Source: Plazaster borealis (lineage: Eukaryota; Echinodermata; Asteroidea; Forcipulatida; Labidiasteridae). Taken from it: DNA of 64,000 nt. The stretch lies in the NCBI GenBank assembly GCA_021014325.1, contig CM037473.1:25348822-25412821 (forward strand), given 5' to 3'. Below, in pieces: positions 54,553-63,641 of the stretch. Under the pieces are notes generated by a model, which made no database searches, was not told where the DNA came from, and worked only from the letters and a program-made list of their open reading frames with translations. How positions within the stretch are numbered: position 1 is the stretch's first letter; each line of letters begins with the position of its first letter. Made by a program: the position numbers and the translations under genes.

Positions 54553-57500
54553 GTGACTTTTCTATCTTGTTAAAAAATGAAGTCTTATTGTCTCTGAAGG
54601 TGGTGACTCTTAACTTACCTCATTACAGTCCAGTTTGTTAATTGCGAAGGCTAGTGTTTCCTTCACAAGTTTTCTACAAGGTTCCAAAAAGTTCCCTGGA
54701 AGTTAGAATTACCGGTAAGACTTACCATATATTTCCTACATTCCCTGCAGGCCTTTTTTAAATATTATTTTGTTATGAGAGATCGCCTAACATCACAAGG
54801 CCGGACGGCCACTTCAAGGTGAGGGCTACACTGATTTGGGCTATCGAACCAAATCAACTGCCACCAGGGGCATGTTGCAACCTCCTCCTGGGGCTGAAAC
54901 AGGGTTACCCCCCTTCACAGTCCGTAAGGATGTAGGCATGGGTGTCATCCACTAGGAGCCTGGCTGGTAGAGCAGAATGCAATACCTTCCCAACTTTTTG
55001 CGAAGCAATTATGGTTAAATGCCTTGCTCAAGGGCACAGGTGTCATGACAGGGATTCGAACCCACACTCTGCTGCTGACAACACTAGATTGGGTTCGGTG
55101 AACTAGACCGCTCGGCCACAACACGCCTGGAATTAAATGGAGGCCACTGAGACCATTGCCCTGCCGTCGATTTCACCAATTATCTCCAAGTGGTCCAGGG
55201 GTCGATTTCACAAAACTCTTCCTAACTTAGGATTAATACTAGGCAATGCTAAGAGATAGGACTAGTCTTAAGTTAGGACCAGTACTATAAGACTAGTCCT
55301 ATCTCTTAGCATTGCCTAGGATTAGTCCTAAGTTAGGAAGAGTTTGGTGAAATCGACGGCCGGTCTTGGCCTTGGTTCCCCTTCAAAAGTTTCCTATAAA
55401 CTTTAAGGTTTTGCAATGGTATTGCCCTTTGCAAAATGAAAATTGCCTTGCCCTCTCAAAGATGAAATCCCAGGTCTGTCCTGGCATCAGAATATCTTGT
55501 TCAGTTGTTTAAGGATTTTCTGCATGTGCTCTTGCTCTTTTAACCTTAATGACTTCTTTCCAATCTAGATTCTTGCTGAACACAATCCAGCTCGGTATGC
55601 CATCCTCTACCGGTACGCTGATGAAATCTACACATCATTAGACGTACTTCTGCAACATCATTTTTTAAGCACAACCAGTAAGATGGGTATTGGGGTGTAG
55701 GGTGCAGACCAGAATGAGCCAAAAAGTGTTTCAACATGTGAATGGATGCAGGCTTATACTAAAATCAATTTGAGTTCATTATTATTAATTTTGTTGTTTA
55801 CCTTCAAATTTTAATTAAATAATAAACGGAAAAATCATGTATTTTTTCCGTCCGTTTTTGATGGAAACTTGCATCTAGGGTGACTTAGAACAAAAGAAAC
55901 AACAAACAAATCAATTGCATATCCATTTTACAAGTTGAAACCCTTTTTGGGGTGGTTTTTGGTACTTAACAACAAAAACTACAACCATTGGAAAAACTGC
56001 TAAGTGCTAATGTGATGGATGCCAAGTGCTTCCCTTTATTGTGTTTCTTGACGCAAAGTTTTGCACATTTATTTATATATTTATTTACTTATTTTAATAC
56101 ACATCCAACAGCACAGTTAGCGCCAATAACAGGATGATCATGAATAGGAAACGAGAAAAGATGTTCAGTTTTAGAATAGCTGCATGTCTGGTTAAATAAA
56201 TGCAAACCGACTCACACAGCCACAACTATTCAAAAGAGATCTTTATCACAAAGTGTTACATCAAGTTTATCTTTTTAAGGAAGTAAAACATTATATACAC
56301 ATTATATACTGATGTGGATTTCTCTTATTTCATCTCTATCAGGTGCATCATTTGCAGAGAACTTCTACAGCTTGAAGCGAGTTTGTGCTGCGGCTTCCAT
56401 CAGTAAAGCTCAGTCGGATGTCCCTCAAGGCCTCAGGACCTGGCAGCATCTCAGATCCATTATCTTCCTGGTAGGTAGATAGATCCTTAGCCCCATCCAA
56501 CATTGCCACTGTGTGGCAACACTAAGCGCCCAACATGTATGACGTGCGTCTTGCACAAGATACAACAGACACAATCAGCAAACGGAGTCACATGACTCAT
56601 CGTGGGTATACAACGTAAACAAACCAAGCAACACTATTGCATGGAAAAGCATAACTGCTTCTCTCCTTCAGCAGAAGCACCCAGAAGCAGCCATGCTTTT
56701 CCATCCACACTGTGGGTTACTTGCTTGGTTTGTTTACATTGTATACCCACTATGAGTCAAGTGATTCCAGTCACTGATTATGTCTATTCATTACACCACC
56801 ACACACAAAATTCCTGATGTGGCAATCCAAAATAGCCCAACCTAAATACTATCTGTATGGCAACACAGGCCTGAAATTACATGGATGCCATGGCATTTGT
56901 TGCCCCTGGTCTTGGCCTTGGTGCCCCTTCAGAAGTTTCCCATAGACTTTATGATTTTCCAATGGAAGTGCCCTTTGCAAAATAGAAAATGGCCTTGCCA
57001 TCTCAAAGATGAAATTCCAGGCCTGGCAAAAGCACCCACATAGCATGTAAGTTAAGTATGTCTTGCACTGTGAAACAAGAAGCACTTCATCACACCACAC
57101 CACCATGACCACACACAAAATTCCTGATGTGGTCTCCAAAATAGATAAGCCCACCTCACCAATAGTAACTGTGTGGCAACAGTACCCACATAACTTGTAG
57201 GACAAGTGCGTCTTGCACTGTGAAACAAGAAGCAATTCATCACACCACACCACACATGGAACTCATGATGTGGCAATCCAAACTAGACCTCAGCTGACCC
57301 CAGCAATAGCAACTTTGTGGCAACAGTTCCCGCATAACTTGTAGGACAAGTGCGTCTTGCACTGTGAAACAAGAAGCAATTCATCACACCACACCACACC
57401 ACACATGGAACTCATGATGTGGCAATCCAAACTAGACCTAAGCTGACCCCAGCAATAGCAACTGTGTGGCAACAGCACCCACATAGCTTATAGGACAAGT

Positions 57501-60500
57501 GCGTCTTGCACTGTGTAACAAGAAGCAATTCATCACACCACACCACACATGGAACTCATGATGTGGCAATCCAAACTAGACCTAAGCTGACCCCAGGAAT
57601 AGCAACTGTGTGGCAACAGTACCCACATAACTTGTAGGACAAGTGCGTCTTGCACTGCAAAACAAGAAGCAATTCATCACACCACACCACACCACACATG
57701 GAACTCATGATGTGGCAATCCAAACTAGACCTAAGCTGACCCCAGGAATAGCAACTGTGTGGCAACAGTACCCACATAACTTGTAGGACAAGTGCGTCTT
57801 GCACTGCAAAACAAGAAGCAATTCATCACACCACACCACACCACACATGGAACTCATGATGTGGCAATCCAAACTAGACCTAAGCTGACCCCAGGAATAG
57901 CAACTGTGTGGCAACAGCACCCACATGACTTGTAGGACAAGTGCGTCTTGCACTGTGAAACAAGAAGCAATTCATCACACCACACCACACATGGAACTCA
58001 TGATGTGGCAATCCAAACTAGACCTAAGCTGACCCCAGGAATAGCAACTGTGTGGCAACAGTACCCACATAACTTGTAGGACAAGTGCGTCTTGCACTGC
58101 AAAACAAGAAGCAATTCATCACACCACACCACACCACACATGGAACTCATGATGTGGCAATCCAAACTAGACCTAAGCTGACCCCAGGAATAGCAACTGT
58201 GTGGCAACAGTACCCACATAACTTGTAGGACAAGTGCGTCTTGCACTGTGAAACAAGAAGCAATTCATCACGCCACACCACACATGGAACTCATGATGTG
58301 GCAATCCAAACTAGACCTCAGCTGACCCCAGCAATAGCAACTGTGTGGCAACAGTACCCACATAACTTGTAGGACAAGTGCGTCTTGCACTGTGAAACAA
58401 GAAGCAATTCATCACACCACACCACACATGGAACTCATGATGTGGCAATCCAAACTAGACCTCAGCTGACCCCAGCAATAGCAACTGTGTGGCAACAGTA
58501 CTCACATAGCTTATAGGACAAGTGCGTCTTGCACTGTGAAACAAGAAGCAATTCATCACACCACACCACACATGGAACTCATGATGTGGCAATCCAATAA
58601 TAGCATCTTTACATTTGTACTGGGACTTTTTGTTTGTTTGTTTAGATGATCTTCCCGTCAAGGGAACTCGGCAAACTCCCACAAGAGGATAAAAACACCA
58701 AGCTGGCAACAGCCAATCTCTCTCACATACAAACATTGGTGTAACGTCTATGCTTATGAATTGCACAAATCAAGAAATTATGATTCAGTAACTAGATGAC
58801 AATACTTATTCTAGTCAATGTGAAATCAGGGGTTAGCTTGGTAGGATTCGAACCAAGAACCTTGCAATTGCAAGTCCTGCAGTAACCACTGGACCACGGT
58901 GACCACTTAAAGTTATCATGTTTGTCAGCCATTTGGTCATGGATTTGTGATAGTGATTTATCAGTGCACTAACCCAAACTCCCTTGAGTGATTTACGAGG
59001 ATTCTTCCTCACTCTAGCAAAATCCATTTTCTTATGTAACTCAATACCCAAATTTTTGGACTCTGATTATGATTATGCCAGATTCAATGTAAAGCGTAAT
59101 CAGTTTACTAATGCAGTCCATCAGCATCAAACATATCATTTAGATTTTGGGATTTGTGAATTGTTCGGTTTAAATGGTGAAGCCTAATGGATTATGACAT
59201 TTTCATTATTGCTGCCTATTACATTCCACTCCCCAGGGAACTGAGATGGTTTAAAAGGAATGAAATATATGGCCCAGTGACCAGGGGTAATAATGTTTGA
59301 AGCGCAATGATCACTCTTTGGAATTGAGCTATATGAGAATCGATATTATATTTATTATTATCATCATCATCATGAAGGTTTTGACTCATTATTTCCCCTG
59401 GCTGATGAACTGAGCAAGACTTCAAATTGATGATTGAAGCAAAATGTATGCAGCCTGCAACTCACAAGAACGTAGCACTCACACAAGCAAGCAGTGATTC
59501 CATCTTTACATTCAAATTGTGGGTTCTGGACACAGAGAGGTTAACAAAAAAAGCTCATGAATGACAGATTGTGGCGTCGTCGAGTCCCGGTCTTGACATT
59601 TGTGTGCTTAAGCAAGACACTTGACCATTATTGCTCCATCCCTCGGATGGGATGGAAAGCCGTAGGTAATGCATGTAAAAGAACCCAGTACACTTATCAT
59701 TAGACAAGGGGTTTGCCTCTGTGTTTCTGGCAAGGTTGGCTGCAGATTGCGCCACATCACGTTGTAAACCCTCATAAGGTGCTAACAGCTATATAAATGG
59801 GTCTCATAATTAACAAACTTACCGGTACCATACCTAGCTTGTCTTAAACACAATAAGTGCTTTGATAAGTATGTAGATAAAGCGCAATATAACAATTGAT
59901 TATTACAACTATTATTATTTTTGGGGATCTGAAGGCACTTGTTCCATACCTGAAGCTGAAACTAGAAGCTTTGTATGAGAGGTGGAGGGACGAAGATTTG
60001 GATCGACCTGGGGCAGTAGCAGAGCAACTTAGACTACGAAAGATCTTCCAGACAGTCTTCCCATTCCTGCATATGACATTAGAGGTTTGTTTGTCTGGAT
60101 GTTTGTTTTTTTGTTGGTGTTTTAGTTTCCTTCTATACAGTATATCAATACAACTAAAATGTAAATAAAAGCACTTTTCACTTTAATTATAATATTGTAA
60201 TTTGAAGAAAAAGATCATGCTCCATATCTTTATTCAAACCAGCATCTTATTTGGTGAATTTGTTAGCATTGTGGCATGTCATGGCCGAGCAGTCTAGTTC
60301 ATCGGACCCAAGCTCTGGTGTTTTCAGCAGCAGGGTGTGGGTTCGAATCCTGGTCATGACACTTGCACCCTTGAGCAAGGCACTTAACCATAATTGCTTT
60401 GTAAAAAGTTGGGAAGGTAGTGCATTCTGCTCTACCAGCCAGGCATCCTAGTGGATGATACCCATGCCTACATCCTTACGGACTGTGAAGGGGGTAACCC

Positions 60501-60640
60501 TGGTTCAGCCCCAGGAGTAGGTGACAACGTGCCCCTGGTGACAGTTGATTTTCTTACATTCCAGAGTACCATGTTCTTCTATCAGTTGAGATATCTCTTC
60601 AACAAGTCAGATTGCCATTCTCCGTTCTTGAAGCTTGCAG
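54430..60640 (+). CDS. PEX12: PEX12, peroxisome assembly protein 12 (5' half, cut by the window end)
   Basis: Five in-phase coding exons: 54430-54552, 55569-55677, 56343-56470, 59935-60084 and 60565-60640. They code the first 195 residues of a protein that is about 360 residues in vertebrates. The start MAEFGAHLTSATV aligns with human PEX12; FENFY-type (FAENFYSLKR), VPYLKLKLE and FYQLRYLFNKSDCHSPFLKL are family landmarks. PEX12 is a peroxisomal membrane protein that with PEX2 and PEX10 forms the RING ubiquitin-ligase channel recycling the PEX5 import receptor. The N-terminal membrane part is in the window. The RING exons should follow 60640, but the rest of the window is intron filled with a SINE, a MITE fragment and an LTR retrotransposon. 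Confidence 0.93.
54788..55127 (-). mobile_element. tRNA-derived SINE, second subfamily
   Basis: The head is as in the other copies (CGCTCGGCCACAACACGCC, plus sense) but the body differs: CCAGGAGGAGGTTGCAACAT-type sequence and GGATGTAGGCATGGGTGTCA. The same body is seen at 60284-60551. PEX12 intron 1. Confidence 0.75.
55165..55361. mobile_element. Palindromic MITE of the CGATTTCAC family, nested in another repeat
   Basis: Contains CTTCCTAACTTAGGATTAAT and its inverted partner ATTAGTCCTAAGTTAGGAAG. CCGTCGATTTCACCAA and TTGGTGAAATCGACGG form the outer pair. It splits a short interspersed repeat whose halves are at 55127-55164 and 55362-55475. PEX12 intron 1-2. Confidence 0.7.
55569..55677 (+). 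CDS. PEX12: PEX12 coding exon 2
   Basis: Codons 42-77 plus A (ILAEHNPARYAILYRYADEI ... LLQHHFLSTT). Acceptor CTTTCCAATCTAG; donor CCA|GTAAGA. Confidence 0.93.
56343..56470 (+). CDS. PEX12: PEX12 coding exon 3
   Basis: Codons 78-120 (SASFAENFYSLKRVCAAA ... QHLRSIIFL). Acceptor TTTCATCTCTATCAG; donor CTG|GTAGGT. A large tandem array fills much of the next intron. Confidence 0.92.
56868..57027 (+). repeat. ~165-bp interspersed repeat at the edge of the PEX12 tandem array
   Basis: GGCATTTGTTGCCCCTGGTC, CCCATAGACTTTATGATTTT and CTCAAAGATGAAATTCCAGG. It lies between a lone diverged array unit (about 56790-56867) and the main array. Confidence 0.7.
57030..58600. repeat. Tandem array of 144/149-bp units
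   Basis: The landmark CAAGTGCGTCTTGCACTG occurs at about 57203, 57347, 57496, 57640, 57789, 57938, 58082, 58231, 58375 and 58519. Steps are 144 or 149 bp, the difference being one extra CACAC in the CACCACACCACAC tract. A diverged unit precedes at about 57050. Several units are nearly identical. Intron 3 of PEX12. Confidence 0.95.
58838..58906 (-). repeat. tRNA-like sequence
   Basis: In minus sense GTGGTCACCGTGGTCCAGTG, then GTTACTGCAGGACTTGCAAT and GGTTCTTGGTTCGAATCC. Both internal promoter boxes are present, but the acceptor stem does not pair well, so it is probably a SINE head rather than a working tRNA. Confidence 0.5.
59571..59905 (+). mobile_element. tRNA-derived SINE, head partly deleted, adjacent to PEX12 exon 4
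   Basis: GTGGCGTCGTCGAGTCCCGG joins the A-box end directly to the B-box, so the middle of the head is deleted. The body and a TTATTACAACTATTATTATT tail run to about 59920, 15 bp before exon 4. Confidence 0.75.
59935..60084 (+). CDS. PEX12: PEX12 coding exon 4
   Basis: Codons 121-170 (ALVPYLKLKLEALYERWRDE ... TVFPFLHMTLE). The acceptor, TTTTTGGGGATCTGAAG, has a poor pyrimidine tract, and the donor GAG|GTTTGT is also weak. The frame and homology on both sides still make this exon secure. Confidence 0.9.
60284..60551 (+). mobile_element. tRNA-derived SINE, second subfamily, adjacent to PEX12 exon 5
   Basis: Head TGTCATGGCCGAGCAGTCTA, B-box GTGTGGGTTCGAATCCTGG, and the subfamily-2 body ending CCTGGTGACAGTTGATTT. 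The end is about 13 bp before the exon 5 acceptor. Confidence 0.8.
60565..60640 (+). CDS. PEX12: PEX12 coding exon 5
   Basis: Codons 171-195 plus G (STMFFYQLRYLFNKSDCHSP, then FLKLA). Acceptor CTTACATTCCAG; donor CAG|GTGATT. A SINE ends about 13 bp upstream of the acceptor AG. Confidence 0.92.
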
Positions 60641-60663
60641 GTGATTTCAATTTTTTCTTCTTA

Positions 60664-60930
60664 TACGTGGCGTGTCGTGGTCGAGCGTACCTCAAGAGCA
60701 CAGGACTCAAGCTCTGGTGTTTCTGATCAGCAGAGTGTAGGGTTCGAGTCCCAGTCGTGGCATTTGTGTCCTTGAGCAAGATACTTTACCATAATTGCTT
60801 TGTCCTTCGGATGGAACATTAAGCCGTAGGTCCCGTGTACTAGGATGGTAGTGCACGTAAAAGAACCCAGAACACTTATCGCGGTAGTGTAGGGGTTATC
60901 TCTGGTGTTTGTGGTTCACATAGCAAGCAC
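60664..60930 (+). mobile_element. tRNA-derived SINE, 3' truncated
   Basis: Head GTGGCGTGTCGTGGTCGAGC and GTAGGGTTCGAGTCCCAGTC, body to about 60930, where a family A MITE begins. It starts 24 bp after PEX12 exon 5. Confidence 0.78.
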
Positions 60931-61041
60931 TTTAAAGCAAATGTACAACAATGGTAATTGTCAAAGACCAGTATCCTAACTTGATGTGACCTAACATATA
61001 CATGAAATAACAAACCTGTGAAAGTTTAAGCTAAATACGGA
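60930..61041 (+). mobile_element. TTAA-type MITE, family A, truncated by LTR insertion
   Basis: Begins TTTAAAGCAAATGTACAACA and follows the family through GTCAAAGACCAGTATCCTAA and AACAAACCTGTGAAA. It stops where the LTR begins. Confidence 0.7.
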
Positions 61042-62671
61042 TGTGACAGATGTCTTTTAGGTTATTCTTTAAATAATTTACTTTAATTATTTTGAATATA
61101 TTTGTGTTGTTTAAGACTTTGAATAATTTAATAACCTAAAGCAGACTGCCCCTTTAACCACGAGTAGATACAATCTTGGTAAGGAGTGACCAGCTGCAGG
61201 CAGGCACTGCACTGCAGGGGGTTGCATGCATTGCACAATATACCAGACCACTTGCCAGCTAACACTCACTTGGGTGAGGTCATACACTGTTCCTCTCATC
61301 ATATTCATCAAGAAATTAAGGTGATCTATATTTAAGCCAGGAGAGTTTTATTGCAAGGGGTGAGTACTTGTTTACCTGTTCTTTGATTCATACTTTGTTT
61401 AATTAGCTTTTAATAATTATTAGAGATATTAATAAGTTTATTCACCATCAGTTGTGTACTTGACATCACTGATTGTAAGCTCATACTATTTCCACATTTC
61501 TTAAGAAGTTGTCTCTATTGGTTATTCTCTATACTTCATTCATTGCATATTTCCAGGAAGTTTAAGTTACTTTTGATGGGGTTTAGATTTGCTATCATTT
61601 AAAGTAAGGTTTTGTTTACTTACTTGATTAGAAGCCTTAAGATATAAGAAAGTGCTTTAATTCATTCCTTTATTAACTGTTGGCTTATAGAACTTCTTTT
61701 ACCTCTATTATTTAATTCTCATTGATTGGTTAAGTTGGAACAGTATTGGTACAAGAAACACATTATTTTCAGTGCTATGGTCAAACCTTTCCTATGTACC
61801 TGTATTAGTTTATAGCTCCGTGGTTTAAGCCATTGTTTCATACACTATGCTACAACTTAATGCCTCACTGTGTGGAATGTCTAATTCCTACTGGTCAGTC
61901 AGAGGGCAGAGAGTAGAATTGCCTTGGGGTATATGCTGAGTAGTATTTGTGGTCAGGAAGTGAGCATATCGATAATCAGTGTTGCTGCACAGCATAGTTT
62001 ATCGATATACAGTATCTTTGGTGCACTGTGTTATATTCCAGGTTAGTACAGCAATCGATATGTGATCACCGCTACATTGCCAGTACTATATCCTTGGATC
62101 TTTGTTTATTACTAAGTACCATTTCTCTGTAAACTCATTATATATTCGCTCTGTTGTATGCCACAAGTGGTGGTATAGCTTTTGTTTTTCTTTATGCAAG
62201 TCTTTGACTTATTACTCCTTGAATGACTCTTATATATTCTTTGGAGGTATTTACTTTTCTTATTGCTTTAGTGGTTTAAGACACAGACTAGCCTTGAGTA
62301 TTTTGTGGTACAAAGAATTCCTTTTTCAAGCAGTGTTCAGCAGAGAGGTTTTCTTTTAGTGATTTGAAGTTAAGTTTAAGTTATCTAAACATAAAAGGAT
62401 TATAATATGTATAAAGAATGAAGGAAACTTTAATTAAGTCCATTCTTAATCTCTTGAGAAGCCTTACACTTTCTTTATATAAGAATTTGGTGTTTCTTTT
62501 GTTATGATTTGTATTTGTTATCTCCTTTAGGAGTAATTATTAAGTAGCTTTTGTTATTGAATATTAATATATTATTTCTTGTCTCATTTTCTATCTTTAA
62601 ATAGTCAATGTGCCAGCCTTTTTTGTTTTGGTAATAAATAAATACATTTGCAACAAAGAACTACTGTCACA
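61042..62671 (+). mobile_element. 5' LTR of an LTR retrotransposon
   Basis: The segment starts TGTGACAG (61042-61049) and ends CTGTCACA (62664-62671), a perfect 8-bp inverted terminus of the TG...CA type, 1630 bp apart. It is AT-rich and has AATAAATAAATA (about 62633) near its 3' end as a polyadenylation signal. A gag-like frame begins about 90 bp later. On the left, homology to a TTAA-type MITE stops at 61041, as expected if the LTR inserted into it. The second LTR is outside the window, so the pair cannot be compared. Confidence 0.72.
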
Positions 62672-62672
62672 A

Positions 62673-62697
62673 AGCGTCGTAGACAGGATTGCAATAA
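62673..62697 (+). other. Candidate tRNA primer-binding site
   Basis: Directly after the LTR, GCGTCGTAGACAGGATTGCA resembles the complement of a serine-type tRNA 3' end (acceptor stem, then T-arm complement GGATTCGAA). The usual leading TGG is not intact. Inference only. Confidence 0.35.
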
Positions 62698-62764
62698 GTT
62701 AGTTTATACCAAACACAAGAAAAAGGTTGGTACTTGACCCTGCAGAGAGGAGAAGGAGAACAAG

Positions 62765-62929
62765 ATGGATGAGCTCAGGGAGCAGATAGAGGTACTTACC
62801 AGCCGACTTCAGGAGCTGGAGGAAAGTAAGAAAGAGGAAGCGGCTTCTGCAACAAATTCTAAACCTTCTAAGATTGTGGTTGTCCCAAGGGATCGGGATC
62901 AAGCTTGCAGGAAGGCCCAAATTAGATAG
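62765..62929 (+). pseudogene. Retrotransposon gag, N-terminal frame (interrupted)
   Basis: ATG at 62765 opens a coiled-coil-like N-terminus (MDELREQIEVLTSRLQELEE) that hits TAG at 62927-62929. The Gag body continues in another frame from about 62874-62905, so one small insertion or deletion separates the two pieces. This suggests the copy is damaged, unless the true start lies in the other frame. Confidence 0.65.
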
Positions 62930-63641
62930 AGACCCCGAAGTGACAGAGTGGGCAGAGGACATGCGTCGCCTGACAAAGGACATGTCTGATGCTGAAGGAG
63001 CCCAGCTTGTTCTGGACCACCTGACTGGGCCAGCAAGGGATGAAGTGAGACTATGTCCTCCTTCAGAAAGAGGCAAGCCAGAGACCATCATTGCACACGT
63101 GCTCAAAGCATACACCTGCTTTGAGACACCCTCCACTAGATGGCAAGATTTTTACGCCAGGAAGCAAAGAGGAGGGGAGTCCGTCCAAGAGTTTTCTCTT
63201 CAGTTAATGAAGTTACTGAGGAAGGTGGAGCTTGCTTCTTCAAATGATACACCTCAACAACTTCACAACAAAGATGCCACCCTTTGTGAAAAGTTCGCTG
63301 CAGGTTTATCAGATGCGTCACTACAGAGAGAGGTGCGTCGCTTCATACAGGAGAACCCCGAGATTCCGTTCACCGACCTCCGAAACAAGGTACTATCCTG
63401 GGAGAGTGACCCTGCACCCCTTCAAGCAGTGGAGGCAAGAGCAAGCACTGCCAAGCCAGTAAATCCTAGCCTGCAGAAACAGTTGGACGACCAGGCAAGT
63501 CAACTGAGAGCGACCAAGCAAGCAGTAGAGCAACTGGGTAGACAGATGTCTCTTTTACTACAAGCCCCACCATTTCACCCCCAGGGCCAGACAAAACCCA
63601 CCCAAAGCAAGCACTCCCCAAACGCCAGCCCTCTATCGTAA
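62874..63641 (+). CDS. Retrotransposon Gag body (Ty3/Gypsy-like)
   Basis: A 255-codon open frame. From about residue 10 it looks like a capsid domain of Metaviridae/PNMA-type Gag: a helical stretch (DRDPEVTEWAEDMRRL), LDHLTGPARDEV, then WQDFYARKQRGGESVQEF, the usual layout before the second helical bundle. No CCHC zinc knuckle is visible in this frame. The C-terminal part is Gln- and Pro-rich. It ends with TAA at 63639-63641, overlapping the protease frame. Confidence 0.75.
   Translation: MWLSQGIGIKLAGRPKLDRDPEVTEWAEDMRRLTKDMSDAEGAQLVLDHLTGPARDEVRLCPPSERGKPETIIAHVLKAYTCFETPSTRWQDFYARKQRGGESVQEFSLQLMKLLRKVELASSNDTPQQLHNKDATLCEKFAAGLSDASLQREVRRFIQENPEIPFTDLRNKVLSWESDPAPLQAVEARASTAKPVNPSLQKQLDDQASQLRATKQAVEQLGRQMSLLLQAPPFHPQGQTKPTQSKHSPNASPLS

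Noticed and set aside
57556..58246. Three identical 82-residue minus-strand ORFs (MQDALVLQVMWVLL...)
   Set aside because: They are the same tandem-repeat unit read three times; the array is in a PEX12 intron, and the 144/149-bp steps do not keep one frame.
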